A model generated the notes under the pieces. The model had not been told where the DNA came from, ran no database searches, and worked only from the letters and a program-made list of their open reading frames with translations. Position numbers and translations under genes: made by a program. Of a DNA stretch of 64,000 bases, positions 22,263 through 36,163 are shown piece by piece (position 1 is the first letter of the stretch; each line of letters starts with the position of its first letter). The DNA is from Selaginella tamariscina. Taxonomy: Eukaryota; Streptophyta; Lycopodiopsida; Selaginellales; Selaginellaceae. The DNA lies in assembly GCA_003024785.1 (NCBI GenBank), contig PUQB01000227.1, forward strand, positions 1-64,000, written 5' to 3'.

Positions 22263-24079
22263 TTATAATAATTAACTTAACTTAACCATGTTAACTGTCG
22301 GTGGGAGTGGGCTGATAAATATACACACACAATAGTAAACTAAAATAAGAAAAGTTATACAAAGGTTAATCCAATTAAATAAATTATAAATTTATAAATT
22401 ATAAATTATAGTAAGAAGTTACGGTCGCTCAGCGAGGGTTAACTTATTGGTTAGGCCTGAAGTTTAAAAATTAAATAATAAATTTATGTAATAGTAAATT
22501 TAAATAATCCAAAACCTACTTTATTTTAATTAAGTTCGAATTCGTAGACACCTGATAAAGTATTTAATTTACATAGACAAGGTATAGAATAGAGGCAAAA
22601 CAAACAAAGAATTTTAATCCACCTAGTGTTCTTATTCACCCACTCCCCATTGTTGCCATTACTTTGTTACATAGACCACTCAATTTGCTCCATATTCTCA
22701 AGAATATACAGTATCGAAATGCTCTAGATGGCATTTCTAATCGTTACATACTTTATTAATTATCATGCATTTTAAATTATTATTAAATCATTAGTTCACT
22801 TATATATAAACTTTCTTTCACTTCGTTTAGTATTATAGGACATAATTGATATATAATGAAATATGTAAAGAACAATCGTCTGCATGCTTATATCTAGTAA
22901 TATATATATATATATATAATAAATACGTGTCCGATTATTTAATAGCGTAAATACGTGATCTGCAGTCAAAACGGATTGCTTGTACATTTTTCGAGTGTGA
23001 AACAAATATATTTTCTGCTTTTGATTTTATTAAATTATAAAAAAATCCATTGTTGACAATAGGTTTTTACCCTTAATGTAATACAGGTTTTTTCATTCTT
23101 TTGAATTTTTTATATAATAGTCTAATAATCAAATTTACATGTAAAGGACAATACACATACATCATTTTCATTCTTGAACTTGTGTTTCTCATCTCGTTGC
23201 TCCTTATTTTGTTATCCCACCATGTTCTTTATTTGACTGCTCTCTTTCCACAATTATTTAATATTATATTAATTAATTATTATTTGTAATTAATAAATAA
23301 TTATATGAATCCATATATTTACATGTTCACCCATGTCATATTGTATAGTATATATTTGTGTCTATACTAAAATAATTAAAAAAGTCTTTGAAGAATCTGT
23401 TTAACATATACTGTTAATTGGACGGCTTGGATTTACAAGTACAATTTCAGGAAATATGCATATGCAAGATTAAAACCACGTGTGAGTAACGTAATAGAAC
23501 TCGCTATATGAGTAGAACCTCAAATAATTTATTTTTTCCTAGTATAATTATTAAAATGAGTATTAATTTTAATTCTTTAATATATAAATTTACTAGAATA
23601 AATGAGTTCCTGTGATGAATGTTTTTTTTTAAAAATTAATTTACTTATACAATAATAATATAAAAGCTGATGGATAAATTTATCTCTATAATAGACAATA
23701 AATATACTCCATTTTAATTTTTCTTACCTCTTGTATCATCTCCGTGTCCCTTGTGCTGTTACCTTTCGTTTTCTTCCATGTGAACTGTCGTTTGCCTTTT
23801 CTATTTCCACAATTAATTAGTTATTATTATATTCAGTATTATATTAATTAACTAACTTGAAATATTATTTGTGATTGATAAATAGTACATATTCACCTAT
23901 CAAAATTTGTCTTAATTCCTGTCTTTATAACGTGTGCTTAAGAATATGCTTAACATATATTCTTTATTGGCCGACAAGTCCAATCTTTTGTCGGTAATGA
24001 AAAATCCAAACCACGTGTGAGTATGCATACACATGCTAATAGAACATTAAATAGTTTGTGTTTCTGTATAATTATTAGA
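22263..24079. other. non-coding 5' flank of copy D
   Basis: Parallel to 14450-16182 upstream of copy C: cacacaatagtaaacta near 22325 matches 14460, and the region runs in register to the start codon. AT-rich with no coding signal. Confidence 0.55.
24012..24017 (+). promoter_or_regulatory. G-box (CACGTG) upstream of copy D
   Basis: Same element and spacing as before copy C, 63 bases from the ATG. Confidence 0.35.
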
Positions 24080-25072
24080 ATGAGTATTAACAAGTTTCAT
24101 TTTGTTCTTGTTCATGGAGTTGGACACGGTGCATGATCTTGGTACTAAGTGGTTTCCAAATTGAAGCAAGAAGGACATATAATTGATGCCGTTGATTTAG
24201 CAAGTGCTGGAATCGATAATCAAGATGTAAACACTGTTGGTACTTTGGAAAAATATACAGAGCCACTCACCAAGCTTTTACAATCCTTGCCAGAAAAACA
24301 CAAGGTGCGTGCGTGCGTGTGTGTATGCGTATAGTTAATGCCTCTACACACGTATGTCTTAGATTGTCTTGGTTGGACATAGTCCAGGAGGATTCAGCCT
24401 CAGTTATGTGCTGGAAAAGATACCACAGAAGATTCTAGTTGCTATATATGTTACAGCTTTGATGATATCTTCGGGGCCTTCTGCATCTGCTCCATATCTG
24501 AGCTGGGTATGCTTGAGAGAGAGAGAGAGTTTATGCACTAAACTTTGTAATCATCTAGCTAAGCAACCTTCCGGAGAGTATGGTTCTTGTAAATGTGAAT
24601 GGAAGCGCAACCTCATTCTTCTTTAAACTTGATCATGTTCAACATCTGCTTTACAATGAGTCTCTCTCAAGGTAATCAAGCGTGTAAACCGCGCGCGCGC
24701 GTGCGCGTGTGAGAGAGAGATTACTTAACATTGTATTACTAGAATGTTGAACTTGCAAAAGCTCTACTTAAACCGGCTCCTGTGTTTGACCCAACAATGA
24801 ACTTAACACATGAACACTACGGCAGTGTCCCGCGGTACTACATAAAGAGTTTGAAGGATAACATCTTAACAACTTTGCAGCAGAAGATGTGCATTGAGAT
24901 GACTCCACCGAAACAGGTGTTGGAAATAGACACGGATCATTCCCCTTTCTTTTCCCAGCCTGACATGTTATGTATTTTCATACATCAATTGCAGTGTTTA
25001 AATAGTTTACAACATTTGGTGTGTTTTGGACTTAACTACACATTATGTTTTAAAATGAAAACTTGGTGTTAA
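24080..25072 (+). pseudogene. MES-type esterase copy D, stops and truncated end
   Basis: Exons 24080-24304, 24363-24506, 24559-24671 and from 24743. Exon 1 holds two in-frame stops caused by substitutions: the Trp of GAWCW (TGA, 24137) and the Gln after WY (TAA, 24146). The nucleophile elbow is GHSPGG. Exon 3 lacks one base near its end. Exon 4 is deleted after SQPD relative to copy C, so the C-terminus is foreign. Unlike the other copies, the stops cannot be explained by indel errors, so this is a true pseudogene. Confidence 0.85.
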
Positions 25073-25694
25073 TATTTATTAAATTTATATATATTCTAAC
25101 TTCCTTTATGTATCTTATGGAATTAAAAATACACAAAACAAATGCAATATTATTAGTGCATGTGCATGACGTAAAACATAATAAGATATGCTGAAATTTA
25201 TGTATATACACACATGTATGTACATGTGTAAAACACACACGAAGCATGATAAGAACATTATATACAGATTATACATACATATATGATGAAGTGCATATAA
25301 ACATTAGTTTTATTTATTTACTTGTCTTTCTAAATATTTCAGAATATGCCTTTTGAATCATGGATATGATTACATTATGGTTACATCGATATATCAAACA
25401 ATATAGAGATTTTTATGGAGTTGACAATACCATGTATATATAAGTTTTCAATTTTATAATATATAAATTTACTTAGAATATTTGAGTTCCTGTTAGGTGA
25501 CATGAGACATGAATTTTATTCTTACAAAATTATTCTGATAGACATCTATATAATAGACAATAATATTATTGTGTATATAGCATTGGATTGACAAGCTAAA
25601 GAATATGCTTAACATATATTTTCTATTGGTGTACAAGTTTAATCTCGTGTAGTATAACCTCAACTAATTTGTTTCTTTTATATATATTTATAAA

Positions 25695-25748
25695 ATGAGT
25701 ATTAACAAGTTCCTTTCTGTTCTTGCTGGAGACGGCACATGATGTTGG
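25695..25748 (+). pseudogene. MES exon-1 fragment after copy D
   Basis: Reads MSINKF.SVLA with internal loss, ending at the same TGTTGGTAAATTTTAA breakpoint as the fragment after copy C. Confidence 0.5.
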
Positions 25749-26166
25749 TAAATTTTAAGTTGTAGTAAGAAAATTAATCATAAATTTTATAAATTCTACG
25801 TTATAGTAATAAAAGATACGGTGGTTAAACGAGAAAAGATTAAAAGTATAAATTTTAAATTATAATAAATTAAGTAACATATTTGGCCAAAAACAAACAA
25901 TAAAATACACTTTATTTTATTTTAATTAATTTCTCGTTGATTTGAATTCATAGAAAGTGTTTAAATTACATAGACAAGGTATAGAATAGAGGCCCAGAAT
26001 TTATACATTGTTACCATTGCTTTGTTACATAGACCACTCAAGAATGTATAGTATCAAATACCACGTTACATACTTTATTATCGTGTATTTTAAATTATTA
26101 TTAAATAATTAATTCACTTATATATAAACATAACTGATATATAATTAAATATGTGATTTTATCATG

Positions 26167-26212
<46 letters not shown>

Positions 26213-28607
26213 GTATGTATATATATATAAACATACTAAAAACCGTAAAGATTATATTACAATAAATATACTATATAAAATTTGATAGAACTAAAAGAGA
26301 GTTAAAACATTAAAATTCAAGCCAGTTTTGTTTGTATTTATCTTTATATCTAATGTATATAAAAGATTTTATCTTGTAAATACGTGTTCTATATTATGGC
26401 CCGGGGAGTAAAACACGTTTAATAATTTTTTATACATATATTATAAAATAATATATATATTAAAGATTATTAAATATCATAATTATGTTAATTAAAAGAT
26501 TATGTAATTTTTTTAAAGGATTCTACTTTACATATTTAATATATATATGAATGCCATATATTAATATAAAATATTATTAATTTTTTTATATTAAAAATGA
26601 TGTGATATTATATAGTTGTTTTTTCATATAACCGTTTTAACACTTGCTTAAGCAAATTAAAAACTGAATTATACAGAATTAAAAGTACTCTATTACAGAT
26701 TATACCAAAGTTTTATTATAATCAAAATGGTATATGTATTTATTAAAATTACTGGTTTATAGTTTTAAGCTCTCTTCGACAAATGGGTGCAAACCTTTAC
26801 CAATAACGATATGAACATTTAAAAAGTTTTACATTTATTTTAATTTTTATGATTTTAAATTCATTATATAAGCCTACCTCTTTTAAAAACACATAAGAGA
26901 TAAACTCTATTAAGCTCTCTCTCTCACACACACACGCCAGCGTATATGTATGTACTAGTTTCAAGCTATTGGGCCAATTGTGTATTCGTTTTCACCTGAG
27001 TAGTCCATGCCAACAATGGGGAAAAGAGTGGTGGATTATGTGAGGAGACCTTGTATAGAAATAACATATTATTTAAATCTTATATAATAAGTTTATTAAG
27101 TATATTTATTTGTTTATATATCCATTCAAAACACTGCACCAAACACCCATTTTACAAGTTGTTAAGATTACGGTGAGAATCTTAAAGATAAACTCATTGA
27201 GTTAATTAATTTAAATATAAATTCAAAATTAAGAGTTTAAATTAAAGATAAATTCATAATATTTTGAATAAAGATTTAACTTAAGAATAAATTCACCAGA
27301 ATAACAAATGTATTATTTATTAAATTAAAGAGAATAAATAAGTAATTATTATTGAATAATTAAGTGCATCTAAATCCACAAGGCATTATGAAGATTGTTC
27401 GATCAAGCATAGACTGCGGATGACATGGAAATAAATTGATCAAATTAAAATAATAATTACATTAAAAATAAATTGATTAGGTGGACATACAACTGAATCG
27501 TCGTAATACTGTTTGATACAATACAAGGATTACGTTAAACATTAAAATTAAAATAATAATATTGTTAATGATATAATAAATTCATTGTGTTATTTATAGA
27601 TAATTCATAAATTGACATGTGAAAATTAATATACAAACCTAATTATTTTTATGGACTCTTTTTTGACTGGAATACCATTTTAGTGAATATACTTTTTTCT
27701 TGTATTTCACTAAATTAAAAATTAACTATAGTTTCAATTGAAAAATAAATTTACCATTTAAGGATAATTTTAGGTTTAATAAGCTCATTAAATTAAGGAT
27801 AATAAATATGTTAGAAATAAATTTACTTAGTTAAGAATAGTAAATGAATTAAAAATTTATTAATTAATAAATTATTATTAAATAATTAAATTTATCAACA
27901 ATCGCTAGTAAGAACTTAAGAATAAACTCACCATGATTAAGGGTGAATAAATTTATTAAATAAATCCAGTTTAAAGAATTAGTAATTAAGTTAAAGGTAA
28001 TTGAATATACTTAAAAATTTAATAATAAATTCATTAGGTTAAATATAATAATTGAGTTAAAAGTTCATTAATTAATAAATTATTATAATAATTTACTAAA
28101 TAATTTAACACACATGTGTACCAGTATTTATATAAATAAAAAAAAATGATTATATATATATGTGTGTGTATACATTTATATATTATCAATAAAATTCAGA
28201 ATTTATTATTTTCAAATGTATATAAATAATAAACTGGACATACAACTCGTGTTTTATTAGCAAATCTGGGTAGGGAAATTTCTAGAGGATTAATTCGATT
28301 AAAATGTTTAACATATATTTTAAATGGGTGATCAGATGTACAAGTCTAATCTTTTGTGAGCCATTCAAATATGAGGAAGACACACCCTGCTGCATTGAAT
28401 AAAGCAACAAAACGATTATACATATATAAATATAAAGCAATAAAATTATTATATATATAAATAATTAATAACCTTACTCAACCAGTTAACCTGCTTGGAA
28501 CATGGTTCATAAAAGATTAGATTTATTAATCTAAACCGAATGTGTGTGTGTGTGTGTCTATATATATATATATATATAGCATATTGTGTTTTTGTATAAT
28601 TATTAAG
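25749..28607. other. non-coding AT-rich spacer
   Basis: 3' module remnants to about 26150, a (TA)n run at 26165-26230, then about 2 kb of AT-rich sequence with no gene recognised. From about 28411 it is homologous to the upstream regions of copies G and I. Confidence 0.5.
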
Positions 28608-29232
28608 ATGAGTATTGACAAGTTCCATTTTGTTCTTGTTCATGGAGCCGGACACGGTGCATGGTGTTGGTACCAAGTGGTGTCCAAATTGAAGCAAGAA
28701 GGACATATAGTGATGCCGTTGATTTAGTAAGTGCTGGAATCGATAATCAAGATGCACACACTGTTGGTACTTTAGAAAAATACACAGAGCCACTCACCAA
28801 GCTTTTACAATCCTTGCCAGAAGAACGCAAGGTGCGTGCGTGCGTGTGTATGTGTGTACTCTCTCTCGTATTTCTTTAAATACTTGGGTTTTTTTGCTAG
28901 GTTGTGCTGGTTGGACACAGTTTAGCAGGATTCAGCCTCACTTATGTGTTGGAAAAGATGCCACAGAAGATTCTAGCTGCTGTATATGTTACAGCTTTGA
29001 TGATATCCTCCGGACCTTCTGAATTCAGCTTGGTATGCCTCTTTCTCTCTCACACAACATGAGAGAGAGATTGATGTACTAAAGTTTGTATTGATACAGT
29101 TAAGTAATCCTCCGGAGGGAATGGTTGTTGTAAATAAGAATGGCAAGCCAACATCATTCTTCTTTGAACTTGATCATGTTCAAAGTCTGCTTTACAACGA
29201 GTCTCCACTCGAGGTAACCAAGCGTGCACGCT

Positions 29233-29265
<33 letters not shown>

Positions 29266-29560
29266 TTATTCAGCATTGTATTACTAGGATGTTGAACTTG
29301 CGAAAGCTCTACTCAAACCGGCTCCTGTGTTCGACCCAACAATGAACTTAACACGTGAACGCTACGGCAGTGTCCCACGGTACTACATAAAGTGTTTGAA
29401 GGATAACATCGTAACACCTTCCCAGCAGGAGATGTATATTAAGATGACTCCGCCGAAACAGGTGTTCGAGATAGACACGGATCATTCCCCTTTCTTTTCC
29501 GAGCCTGACACTCTTGTTTCTTATCTCACCCAGATTTCAGCACAGGAGAGTTCATCGTGA
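28608..29560 (+). pseudogene. MES-type esterase copy E, one frame break
   Basis: Exons 28608-28831, 28901-29032, 29100-29213 and 29288-29560. A single missing base in GHIVDAV (about 28709) is the only frame break, so with one base restored it would read through. Exon 2 has GHSLAG in place of GHSLGG and lacks 12 bases near its end (PSEFSL instead of PSGSASYFSL), features shared with G and I. The Asp (LKDN) and His (TDHSPFF) are present. Confidence 0.8.
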
Positions 29561-29751
29561 GCATATATGTGTCTTTATATCATTAAAAAATCCATTATGA
29601 TAGTTTTTAAATATCATTTTATTTACTAAACAATAAAATTTTATTTTATTTTAATTAATTCCTTATTTGTATTGAATTCGTAGAAACACCTAATAAAGTA
29701 TTTAAATTACAACTAAAACAGATTAAGAATTTTATCCACCTATGATTCACT

Positions 29752-29959
29752 CCCCATTGTTGTCTTTGTTACATGGACCACTCAACTTGCTTCGATGTTC
29801 CCAAGAGTATACAGTATCAAGATGCTCTACATGTCATTTGTAACATGTATTATCTCCCCATTGTTGTCTTTGTTACATGGACCACTCAACTTGCTTCGAT
29901 GTTCCCAAGAGTATACAGTATCAAGATGCTCTACATGTCATTTGTAACATGTATTATCT
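29752..29959. repeat. 104-base tandem duplication
   Basis: Two nearly identical 104-base copies begin at the two ccccattgttgtc sites (29752 and 29856). Units 2 and 3 have one copy each, so this arose in unit 1. Confidence 0.85.
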
Positions 29960-30243
29960 TACTTTATTATCATTAACCCTATATTAATCTTATATGCTCT
30001 ACATTATTAATGCTCGTATATAATCTTACTTTATTATCATCTTTTTAAATTATTATTAAATAATTATTTAACTTATATATAAAACTTTCTATCACTTTCG
30101 TTTAATATTATATATAGGACAGAATTGATATATAATTAGATATGTAAAGAATACATTACAAAATCGTGTACATGCACAAAATTAGGGTTTTGTATCTAAA
30201 TGTGTTTTAATTCACTTGTCTTTTCTTTTAATTCTTTTTTATT

Positions 30244-30711
30244 ACGACACATGAAATTTTTTTATATAATAATCTAATAAACAAATTTATATGTAAAGGA
30301 CGATACATATATCATCTTAACTTGTGTTTCTTATCTCTTTATCTTTGTTATCCCACCATCTTTTTTCGACTGCCGTTTGCCTTGTTCTCTTTCGTAATTA
30401 TCTTAAAATATTATTTGACATATGCATCCATATATTTACCTGTTCAGGCCCTCTCAATATCATGAAATTTTTTATATACGACACATGAAATTTTTGATAT
30501 AATAATTTAATAAACAAATTTATATGTAAAGGACAATACATATACATCATTTTTATTCATCTCGACTCGTGTTTCTTATCTCTTTGTCTTTGTTATCCCA
30601 CCATTTTTTGTTCAATTGCCATTTGCCTTATTCTATTTCGTAATTATCTTAAAATATTATTTAACATATGCATCCATATATTTACATGTTCACCTATGCT
30701 TATTGTATACA
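30244..30711. repeat. 234-base tandem duplication
   Basis: Two copies begin at acgacacatgaaattt (30244 and 30478), diverged by several percent. The end of copy 1 (ggccctctcaatatcatg) resembles the deletion junction of unit 3. Confidence 0.75.
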
Positions 30712-30789
30712 AGTTTTTAACAAGTACAATCTCAGGATACACATATACATAACATTAAAGAGTTTGTGTTTATGTATAATTATTATGAA

Positions 30790-30824
30790 TTGGTACCAAG
30801 TCCAAATTGAAGAGAGGACATATA
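30790..30824 (+). pseudogene. tiny MES exon-1 relic
   Basis: About 35 bases (tggtaccaagtccaaattga and a bit more) match the WYQV.SKLK part of exon 1. A copy lies in unit 2 at about 41980-42012. Confidence 0.35.
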
Positions 30825-31393
30825 TATGAATAGAACCGTATATACATGTTTCATAATTTTTTATACAATATTAAAATAATATGAATTATTTATATGAAAC
30901 GGGTACTTTTATAACTAATGAAAAGATATCATATATTTAATATCAAACATTTATTAATATTTTCATATTAACAATGTGTGATATTATAGAATTTTTTCAT
31001 TGCTTAGAATTGAAAGATCATTGGATTTTAAATTACAGATCTATATATATATTATATATATATATATATATATCATGAAAGTTTTATTATAACCTTAAGT
31101 TTCTCAAAAATGATATATGTCGTTTTATACTTTTACTAGTCTCTTATTTATTTCTTTATTATTTAATACTTTTGACTATATTATGTGTATATGCATACAC
31201 CTGCATTTAGACTAATCTTATATATTTGTATATATACGTACGTGTTTTATATACATAAATGTTGGGAGATCTGTATTATGTTCTTTATATCTTCAATATA
31301 TACGCTTGTTTTGGTATATTCATATATTAATGGCTGCTTTAACTATTTCTTATATATATTTTCTAAAATAATATTTCTTGTTTCATTTTATAG

Positions 31394-31551
31394 AGACTTG
31401 CAGCTGCAAGGGGACGTTCCTGGTCCGACCCTTTATGCTTCCTCTTGGATGGCTTACAGATCCTGGTGTGTTGTGTGCGCGTGCGTGCGCGTGTATGTAA
31501 AGAGTATAAACCATATTGAATTTGCTCATCCCCGACGAGCAAAGTTTACAG
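31394..31551 (+). pseudogene. GH27-type glycosidase exon relic, unit 1
   Basis: After a TTTTATAG acceptor the sequence reads RLAAARGRSWSDP, then loses one base where unit 2 reads YMLPLGWLTDP, and ends at a GTGTGTTG donor (31466). A second piece at 31518-31551 ends DEQ..LQ before GT. W.DP.ML..GWLTDPG followed by DEQ..Q is the pattern of plant GH27 melibiase/beta-L-arabinopyranosidase proteins, as recalled from that family. No other exons were found. Confidence 0.5.
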
Positions 31552-33316
31552 GTTTATAGAGTAGATACATACACATACACGATGTCAATATATCCTATTA
31601 CGAATGTTTGTGTTCTCTATATATAGCTACATATTTAGTCATAACAGTAATTATTGAATAAACCTTAAACAAATTAATTAATATGTATTGATATTAATAA
31701 TTATACTAAAGTAATTTTAATAATAAACCTGAGGTAATTCTCTTAAATACCACAGTAGTTCCTGCAGAGTCACATAGCCAATCTAATCAATACACACACA
31801 CGCAAACACACAAAACTTATAAACATATATAAAAAACCTTGCCTGTCTCCACCTAAATACAAGTAAGATTAAGCTTATTAATATTTAATAGTTAATGCAT
31901 ACACTATTCACTCCATTAAATGTATACTTAACATACCTTATAAAGGTATATATATCTACATTATTTTCTCTCTAATCTTTCATACTATAGTGTACACATA
32001 TACATGTGAGTAAAGAATTCAAAGATGTTTATATGACATATTTGCATGACACGTGTGTCTGCATGTGTATGCATGTAGAATATATACATATATATCTGTA
32101 GTACTATATTCGGTAACATAGATACAAGTTAATGAATACATACTACATACACAGTTACCAGCTCATTAAATCTAGTAGAAACTAATCATCCAGAAACTTA
32201 TAGCTCATTATTTGTGTATAAGTAAAGAGACTTATACACTAGCTTAATAAATAGAATGCTCAACCTCTTATAGGATATATTCACGGATGCTTGCTAGTGA
32301 CACACAGACATTCACGGATACAGCATATGACATATATATACATATACATACATATGCATAAACATATGTATGTTGTATCCATTTTGTTGTGGATCTAGAA
32401 GAATATGTGTCCACCTATCAATGTATAATTAATTTATGTATATTGTATAATACTCAACATTGTACGCATTTATATCTATTGGTTAAATACCAATATTTAA
32501 AGATATGTTACACAGTAATCTTTTCATATGTATTACCTAATTATATGATATGTTCTGTATGGTTATAACAAAATAGTATATCTAAATACATACATATAGA
32601 GAGAGAAATTTCCAAAAAAATGTTATATAATGTGTATATACGTGCTTACCGCCAAGCTCTCACAAAAACCCTAGTCCCCGTACATTACCCTTGAAATTTA
32701 AAAAATTAAATTCTATATTTACCTTACCAAATTTAATACACTTTAAAATCTAATAATTAAAATATAACATGTCAAATCGTAAATAAATTTAATTTTAACA
32801 TTACCATTATAAAATGAAATACTAAAAGAATCTATAAATATTTAAAAATGATACAAATCTTTAAGATAATATTTTTAACAAGATTTAATATAAATTCTTA
32901 ATATTAATCACTATTTAAAGTTATATTTTTATTATTATTTTATTTATTTTTATTGTAATATATAATGGAATAAAATGATATTATAGATTTAATTTATTAA
33001 ATAAGTAATGAAAGGAAGCCTCACAAGCTGTAACACCTTAAATAACACATTTCTATTACATTTATCTACATCAAAAATAAGATATTTTTATATTTCCTCT
33101 TATGAAAGGAACAATCTCTAACGTAAAAGAAAATTTTTTAAGGAGTTAAAACTTGTATATATAAAGAATTCACAAAAAAATAAAAAACTTTAAAAATTAA
33201 ACAATTGCATAAAAAAAATCATAATATTCATAAATTTATACACCCACCAAGAATTAAATTAGGAATACCACATTAGGCTAATTGAATCTAATTTATTAAT
33301 TTAATTACATTTCATT
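31552..33316. other. no recognised gene
   Basis: AT-rich sequence with scattered CA and TA runs, repeated almost exactly at 42697-44388 in unit 2. Nothing coding seen. Confidence 0.5.
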
Positions 33317-33911
33317 CCCACCAACTTAATTTAATTAAAATAATTAGGGCACAAGAATGAAATTAATTTAATTCTAATTACATTCAACCAAAATATTAAT
33401 AAATTAAGTTCACCTGCCAATTCAAATCAAATATCGAACAAGTTGATTTCGATATGCAATTCATTGGCTTCATCAGGCTGAGGTTCATTCAATTAACTGA
33501 AGTTGTCATTGAAGCCTTGTTCCTGTCTTTCCTATTTGTGTCTTCCTTTTTCAACTGTACCAGCGAGAAGATCTCCTCTCTGCTCCAATTAGGTTACCAG
33601 TTGTGCTTTTTTTTAATAAAAAAACATGTGTATCATGCAGTTCATGCAGCCCATGCTCACCTGAATTCATAACTGCCACACTCAAAACCCTAATTGAGTT
33701 AATGATACAGGTTGAGTTCAATTATAAAATTAAGGATTTCCTGTGTTGAGCTAATTTAATTATAATTAGCTTAATTGAAAAGAATCTTTAGTGGGAATGA
33801 TTTTCAATTAAATTAGATTAAATTAAGTTAATTAAATTGAAACTTAATTAGACCGGTTGGAATGTCAATTAAAAAGTTAATTAAAATTAGGCTAATTTAA
33901 TTGTTGGTGGG
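33317..33911. mobile_element. inverted-repeat element with GC-richer core, unit 1
   Basis: The ends cccaccaac (33317-33325) and gttggtggg (33903-33911) are inverted, and acattc.aacc inside the left arm pairs with ggttggaatgt in the right arm. The core at about 33430-33690 is less AT-rich than anything nearby and has no recognised product. The same element sits in unit 2. Confidence 0.45.
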
Positions 33912-35298
33912 CGTTGGCCCTAATCTCATAACTCATTAAATTATATTTTATTTATATACAACATTAATAAAGCATATTAAATGTAATTAAGTGATAACAA
34001 AGGATTTTTTTATAGATATAAACCGTTTGATTATGTAGAAAGCACATGTAAAAAGAATAATTATATTCTTTTCAACTTTTTAAAATTTACTTGAATGTGT
34101 CATTAATAATGAATTTTATTTGCTCTTTTTATTTTATAAAGATAAAGTGTTTCATAAATATGAAAGTTTGAAACTTTAAAATTATTACATTTTGAATTAC
34201 ATCAAAACAATTCCTTAACCCCATAGTAATCGATCCACCTCTTCGCTTTTATCTTGAAATTTTTATTCATCCTCATTATATATATGTTCTTTATAAATAT
34301 TTTCATTTTCATAATAATGTTATATTTCCTTATCAAATATTAACAATTGTAACTTTTTAATTTGTTACATTCATAAATAATTAATAATTTAATTAATTTA
34401 GTCTAGGTTAGCTAATCCTAATCAAATTCTAATTATAAAAAATTCCTTAATTTATTAAAAAAAATCTCCTAAATTATTATTTGAATTAATTAAATTTCTT
34501 TTTACAATGGTTTTTTAAAAGGGTTGTATATCATTTCAACTTAAAGACGAACAAGATTTTATAAATTTGAATTAATTAAATTATTTAAAACCCAAAACTT
34601 TGTCAAATTTGTTACCAACACTTTACATAATTTTCCTATTTAAATAATAAAAAAGAGTTTATATATAACCATGTGTGAGTATCCTAAATATGTATAAATA
34701 AAGTGATATATTTCAATTCTAGTTTAATTTATTTTATTATTTTACAATTATGATAATTTTACATATTAACATAAGAGAAAACGACATATAATATCAATGT
34801 TAAATTATTGACATGATTGATAAATTTAATCTCAACATAATAACGATTTACTAAAAGAAATTAGTACAAAATGTTAATTTATATCTTAGTTTATTTAAAT
34901 ATATACATAGTTAAATTATTTTTTATTTTATTTATTACACATGTTCATGGTTGTGACAACAACATTTATTCAACGGCATTTAGGAAGAAAAAAAAATAAA
35001 TTTTAATCATTAATTTTAAATTAATTTAATATTATGAATTTTTATTTCAAGGTTAACTTATTACTTAACATTGAAGAATTATTCATTTGACTTAATTTTT
35101 CTTTTCAAAGTTGGCCCTCTCATGTCAATATATTTTAATCTCATGTTTATTTTAATTTAAACGAACTCAAACTTATAAGAAAGTATTTTTTTAATTTTAA
35201 ACTATATATTATATATTTTAATTTTAAATATTATATTAAAAATATTACATTGTATTAACGTCACATTGCTGATTTTATAATTAAATTATAAATTATAA
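33912..35298. other. no recognised gene
   Basis: Very AT-rich; copied nearly base for base at 44973-46356. No coding signal. Confidence 0.5.
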
Positions 35299-35447
35299 AC
35301 CAACAGTGTTTACATCTTGATTATGGATTCCAGCACTTGCTAAATCAACGGCATCAGCTATATCCTTCTTGCTTCAATTTGGAACCAACACCATGCACCG
35401 TGTTCAGCTCCATGAACAAGAACAAAATGAAACTTGTTAATACTCAT
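35299..35447 (-). pseudogene. MES exon-1 relic K1
   Basis: From the ATG at 35447 it reads [20 protein letters not shown], then has an internal 15-base loss around YQVVS and smaller losses, and stops matching at NTVG. Beyond it the sequence is unrelated AT-rich DNA. Its own 5' flank with a reversed G-box (about 35511) is still attached. Confidence 0.75.
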
Positions 35448-36163
35448 TCTAATAATTATACATAAACACAAACTATTTGATGTTCTACTAGCATGTGTAT
35501 GCATACTCACACGTGGTTTTACTTGGATTTTTCTTTACCGACAAAAGATTAGACTTATCGTCCAACGAAGAATATATGTTAAGCATGTTCTTAAGCAATG
35601 CAAAGTATATATTAAATCACCTCATAGAATATCTCTATTATTTATCAATCACAAATAATATTTCAAGTTAGTTAATTAATATAATATTAAATATAATAAT
35701 AACTAATTAATTGTGGAAATAGAACAAGGCAAATGACAGTTCATAAGGAAGAGATGATACAAGAGGTAAGAAATATTAAAATGGAGTATATTTATTGTCT
35801 ATTACAGAGATAACTTATCCATCAGATTTTTTATTAATATTTATAGGTAAATTAATTTTTTTAAGAAAAACATTCATCACAGGAGCTCATTTATTCTAGT
35901 AAATTTATATATTATAATTAAAATTAATACTCATCTTAACAGTATGGATGTAAATTCTCATTTATGTAACTCAAATTTTCTAGGTATATTTATAAATTTA
36001 TATACTGTGGACAGGTATAAAGTTATCAACACAATAACATTTTAAATGCTCTCAAATATAGTATTCATGTTTTAAAAGGTATATTCTAAAATATTTAAAA
36101 CTATCGTAATAAATGTTTTAAACATTGAAAATGATGTTTTATTAATTAAAAACACGTGTATGC

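Noticed and set aside
33454..33672. 72-codon hydrophobic frame inside the inverted-repeat element
   Set aside because: No recognised family, and the frame is broken by indels in the unit 2 copy.
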